NCBI GenBank assembly: GCA_946478755.1 | Contig: CAMLDJ010000272.1 | Coordinates: 1 to 7,421 of the forward strand | DNA from: an uncultured Pedobacter sp. | GTDB taxonomy: Bacteria > Bacteroidota > Bacteroidia > Sphingobacteriales > Sphingobacteriaceae | Length of the DNA: 7,421 nt | Reading direction: 5' to 3' | Shown: in pieces, positions 5,719-7,421 of the stretch | Layout: every line of letters begins with the position of its first letter | How positions within the stretch are numbered: the stretch's first letter is position 1 | Position numbers and translations under genes: made by a program | The notes under the pieces: generated by a model | Told to the model about the DNA's origin: nothing | What the model saw: only the letters and a program-made list of their open reading frames with translations | The model's database searches: none

Positions 5719-5847
5719 CTATTTAGGGTTGCCTAATAGCTTGTCAATAGCCTTATCGAATTCATCATCACCGCTTGATTCCACCTCCTGGTTCTCTTTT
5801 GGCGTAGGTGGTGGTATTTTAACTTTCTTTATTACTGGCTTTTTCAT
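5719..5847 (-). CDS. Small Lys/Pro-rich protein, 42 residues
   Basis: ATG at 5847 to TAG at 5721-5719 encodes a 42-residue protein with three parts: a basic, proline-rich N-terminus (MKKPVIKKVKIPPPTPKE), an acidic middle (NQEVESSGDDEFD) and a helical end (KAIDKLLGNPK). The clean charge partition argues for a real gene. There is no signal peptide or membrane segment. It lies on the same strand as, and 98 bp after, the TonB-C-like gene, and converges on the lipoprotein gene with only 14 bp between stop codons. The basic PPPTP stretch recalls linkers of TonB-like proteins, but that is only a resemblance. I do not recognise a family. Confidence 0.55.
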   Translation of the reverse strand: MKKPVIKKVKIPPPTPKENQEVESSGDDEFDKAIDKLLGNPK

Positions 5848-5945
5848 AGTATTAGGTCTTTATATTTCAATCGGCAAAATTCTGTATGTGTAGCATTTCT
5901 ATACATAAATATGACCCCTGATTGCTGGATAGCGTTAGAGGTTTT

Positions 5946-6740
5946 TTATTTTATTTTGAAGTTGAAAACAACAACGCCAATCTGCACATCAGGAGCGGAT
6001 TCTGACTGTGCTAATCGAGCGCCCATAATCGCATTTTTACATTTTTGCCATAATTCCCTATCATTTAGCGTAGTTCCTTTTATACCTGGGGTAGCATCTA
6101 TCACAGTTCCACTTTTGTTAATCTTTAACCTCACTGCAATCTTTCCCATTTGTTGACCATCATCCTGTGGTATAATTAGGTTGGTAAATTTTCTTAACGC
6201 TATTGGTGTTTCTCCAAATCCAGAACCTCCTTCGCTATAATTATTAGAAAGCAGATCGACATTTTCATCTTGCTTTACATCCTTCGTTAAAAAACTGCCT
6301 TTTTTATAAATGTTAAAAGTAAACGATGATTTTGGGGCAATAGTCACTGCATAACCATAAGTTTTTCCATCATATGTTTTAACTATGTTACCTTGCTTTG
6401 TAACCTTTGAACCTATAAAGGTTGGGTTGAGCGCAAGTAGTGATTTAGTCAAAAGATCATAATAAATTTTATCACAAATAAAGAAAACCTCATTTTCATA
6501 ATCGTTGAACCTTTTTATTATTATGGTAGAGTTATTACCGTCACCTTCAAATTCTAAAGTTACGATGCCATCTTGATTTTTAGATTCGGTTAGTTCCCAG
6601 CCTTTTATGGAAATAATTTCATCAGTGACCTTATCCAACGGGGAACTAACATATCTAGTCAGGTTATTTAATGTGACAGATTGAGCTTTAACGCTCATTA
6701 TTAAGACACAAAGCAAGATTGAGAGTAATATTCTTTTCAT
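5946..6740 (-). CDS. Secreted protein with a TonB C-terminal-like domain
   Basis: This 264-residue protein has a clear signal peptide (MKRILLSILLCVLIMSVKA, cleavage before Gln20, the usual +1 residue in this phylum). I chose the ATG at 6740 because the eight residues from the in-frame ATG at 6764 would only precede the signal. Residues about 30-160 form a beta-rich domain of unknown type (GWELTESKNQDGIVTLEFEG..., later KTYGYAVTIAPKSSFTFNIYKKG). Residues about 196-264 resemble a TonB C-terminal domain: GKIAVRLKINKSGTVIDA, then GTTLNDRELWQKCKNAIMGARL, then a final QIGVVVFNFKIK. True TonB has an N-terminal membrane anchor and a Pro-rich linker, both missing here, so energy transduction is unlikely; many Bacteroidota proteins use this domain otherwise. 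It follows the 57-residue membrane protein by 51 bp on the same strand and is probably co-transcribed with it. Confidence 0.8.
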   Translation of the reverse strand: MKRILLSILLCVLIMSVKAQSVTLNNLTRYVSSPLDKVTDEIISIKGWELTESKNQDGIVTLEFEGDGNNSTIIIKRFNDYENEVFFICDKIYYDLLTKSLLALNPTFIGSKVTKQGNIVKTYDGKTYGYAVTIAPKSSFTFNIYKKGSFLTKDVKQDENVDLLSNNYSEGGSGFGETPIALRKFTNLIIPQDDGQQMGKIAVRLKINKSGTVIDATPGIKGTTLNDRELWQKCKNAIMGARLAQSESAPDVQIGVVVFNFKIK

Positions 6741-6791
6741 TGTTGATAACGCATTTAGATGCAACTAAGGTAATAATAATCTACTAAAGCT

Positions 6792-6965
6792 TTATTTATA
6801 CCTCTTTTTGTTTTTTTTGTGGTGTGTACCATCAGCATTAATAGTTTCTTCAGATTCTTCTTCTAATAAATCATTGCGTTTTCTGTATTGGTATATAATA
6901 CCAGCTAATCCTAGAATAGCAAGAATTATCGATGTGGCATTGTTAGAAATAAATGTGCTGTCCAT
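6792..6965 (-). CDS. Small single-span membrane protein, 57 residues
   Basis: With the ATG at 6965 as start, the protein has a short polar N-terminus (MDSTFISNNA), one membrane helix (about residues 11-27, TSIILAILGLAGIIYQY), a basic stop-transfer motif (RKRND) and a charged tail with an acidic run (LEEESEE) followed by a very basic end (HHKKNKKRYK). The positive-inside rule puts the tail in the cytoplasm. An earlier in-frame ATG at 7037 would add 24 polar, Cys-containing residues before the helix and looks unlikely. The gene is the first of a minus-strand group that continues with the TonB-C-like secreted protein. I do not recognise a family. No promoter with a good TAnnTTTG box was found upstream. 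Confidence 0.65.
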   Translation of the reverse strand: MDSTFISNNATSIILAILGLAGIIYQYRKRNDLLEEESEETINADGTHHKKNKKRYK

Positions 6966-7037
6966 ATTGTATTGGTTTAGTCTTTGATGTTTTGTAATGC
7001 AAGTGTCGAGATTATTATCTGATTTGTAAATACACAC

Positions 7038-7366
7038 TCTGGAACTCGAATATCTTTAATTTATCTATCCTGTATTTACTACCACCTTGTTTGTTAATAC
7101 AAGTTTAGAGAAAATTTTACTAATTGGATTAGTATTATAATACTAACGTCTAATAGACAAATTGAGATTTAAATTTTCTAATGAGATTCAAATTACAGTC
7201 TCAGATAGTCTTGTTAACGGTTGTCGAATTTTAAAAACCTACTAGAGTCTGAGTAGAATTTTAATTCATTCTTAACATTACTAATTGCAAAAATGTTTTC
7301 TTCTGACACAATAACTTCTTTCGATAGCAACATAATATTTGCCTAAAAGAGATAGACGAAATATAG
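7038..7366. other. AT-rich stretch without a recognisable gene
   Basis: All six frames are short and interrupted. The stretch contains an 18-bp perfect palindrome (7129-7146) and a few weak inverted repeats (for example CTTGT/ACAAG near 7085-7102, and CTACT/AGTAG at 7239-7256). It should hold the promoter for the minus-strand group beginning at 6965, but no convincing -33/-7 pair was found. Confidence 0.6.
7129..7146. repeat. 18-bp perfect palindrome
   Basis: TTAGTATTATAATACTAA is its own reverse complement with no spacer, which suits a dimeric DNA-binding protein better than an RNA hairpin. It lies 164 bp upstream of the start of the minus-strand membrane protein gene at 6965, so it could be an operator for that group. 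Its A/T-only core raises the chance of a random origin. Confidence 0.45.
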
Positions 7367-7421
7367 TGTATATATCGGTGATTCTGGGCCAAGCGTATCG
7401 CTTGAAGATGGGCCACTGATA
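7367..7421. mobile_element. Probable terminal end of an IS21-family element, cut by the window edge
   Basis: The last bases contain GGGCCA at 7386-7391 and again at 7410-7415, exactly 24 bp apart, preceded by a TG at 7367 that could be the element's tip. IS21-family ends carry multiple terminal repeats of about 20-25 bp, and Bacteroidota IS21 elements often use GGGCCA/TGGCCC words in them, as I remember. The abrupt rise in GC compared with the preceding AT-rich DNA supports a new element starting here. The transposase genes (istA/istB) would lie to the right, outside the window. Confidence 0.4.

Noticed and set aside
5911..6156. Plus-strand open frame opposite the TonB-C-like gene
   Set aside because: It is the antisense of a conserved-looking domain and has no features of its own.
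3129..7247. CTACTAGAG direct repeat at 3129-3137 and 7239-7247 as attachment sites bracketing the cargo
   Set aside because: A shared 9-base word is expected by chance many times in a window of this size, and the flanking bases do not agree. It is not enough to call an island boundary.

Overview
The window looks like chromosomal DNA of a Bacteroidota species, most likely of the Pedobacter/Mucilaginibacter/Sphingobacterium group. Three things point there. The promoter of the tRNA gene fits the Bacteroidota pattern TTTG-N19-TAnnTTTG. Start codons lack clear Shine-Dalgarno sequences. The IS110-type transposase and the TonB-C-like secreted protein resemble types I know from that phylum. The genus is inference.

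Positions 1-2645 are ordinary core genome: the 3' end of a metallophosphoesterase gene, class I fructose-1,6-bisphosphatase (fbp), a stand-alone CinA C-terminal-domain protein (PncC type), RNase HI (rnhA) and tRNA-His(GTG). The first two genes run on plus and are 21 bp apart. cinA and rnhA run on minus, and the stop codons of fbp and cinA overlap.

The 3' side of the tRNA, from 2646 to the right edge, is accessory DNA, visibly more AT-rich and without recognisable housekeeping genes. Positions 2646-3990 hold a family of short palindromic or inverted repeats built on CTAGTAG, an 85-residue orphan reading frame, and a decayed IS110-family element. The element keeps the catalytic half of its transposase but has lost its C-terminal domain and carries frameshifts. 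The non-coding DNA just before the transposase can fold into two similar stem/internal-loop modules. This is the place and general architecture expected of an IS110 bridge RNA, and one predicted loop repeats an 11-base word of the palindrome just outside it. This is the most interesting signal in the window.

Positions 3987-7037 are cargo of unknown function. A 55-residue minus-strand gene is followed by a tight plus-strand operon of two four-helix membrane proteins and an OB-fold-like lipoprotein. Converging on that is a minus-strand group: a 57-residue single-span membrane protein, a secreted protein with a TonB C-terminal-like domain, and a 42-residue Lys/Pro-rich peptide. Together they look like an envelope-associated cargo set, but no function can be assigned from sequence alone.

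Positions 7038-7366 hold no gene that I can see. The last ~55 bases look like the outer end of an IS21-family element, with two GGGCCA words spaced 24 bp apart.
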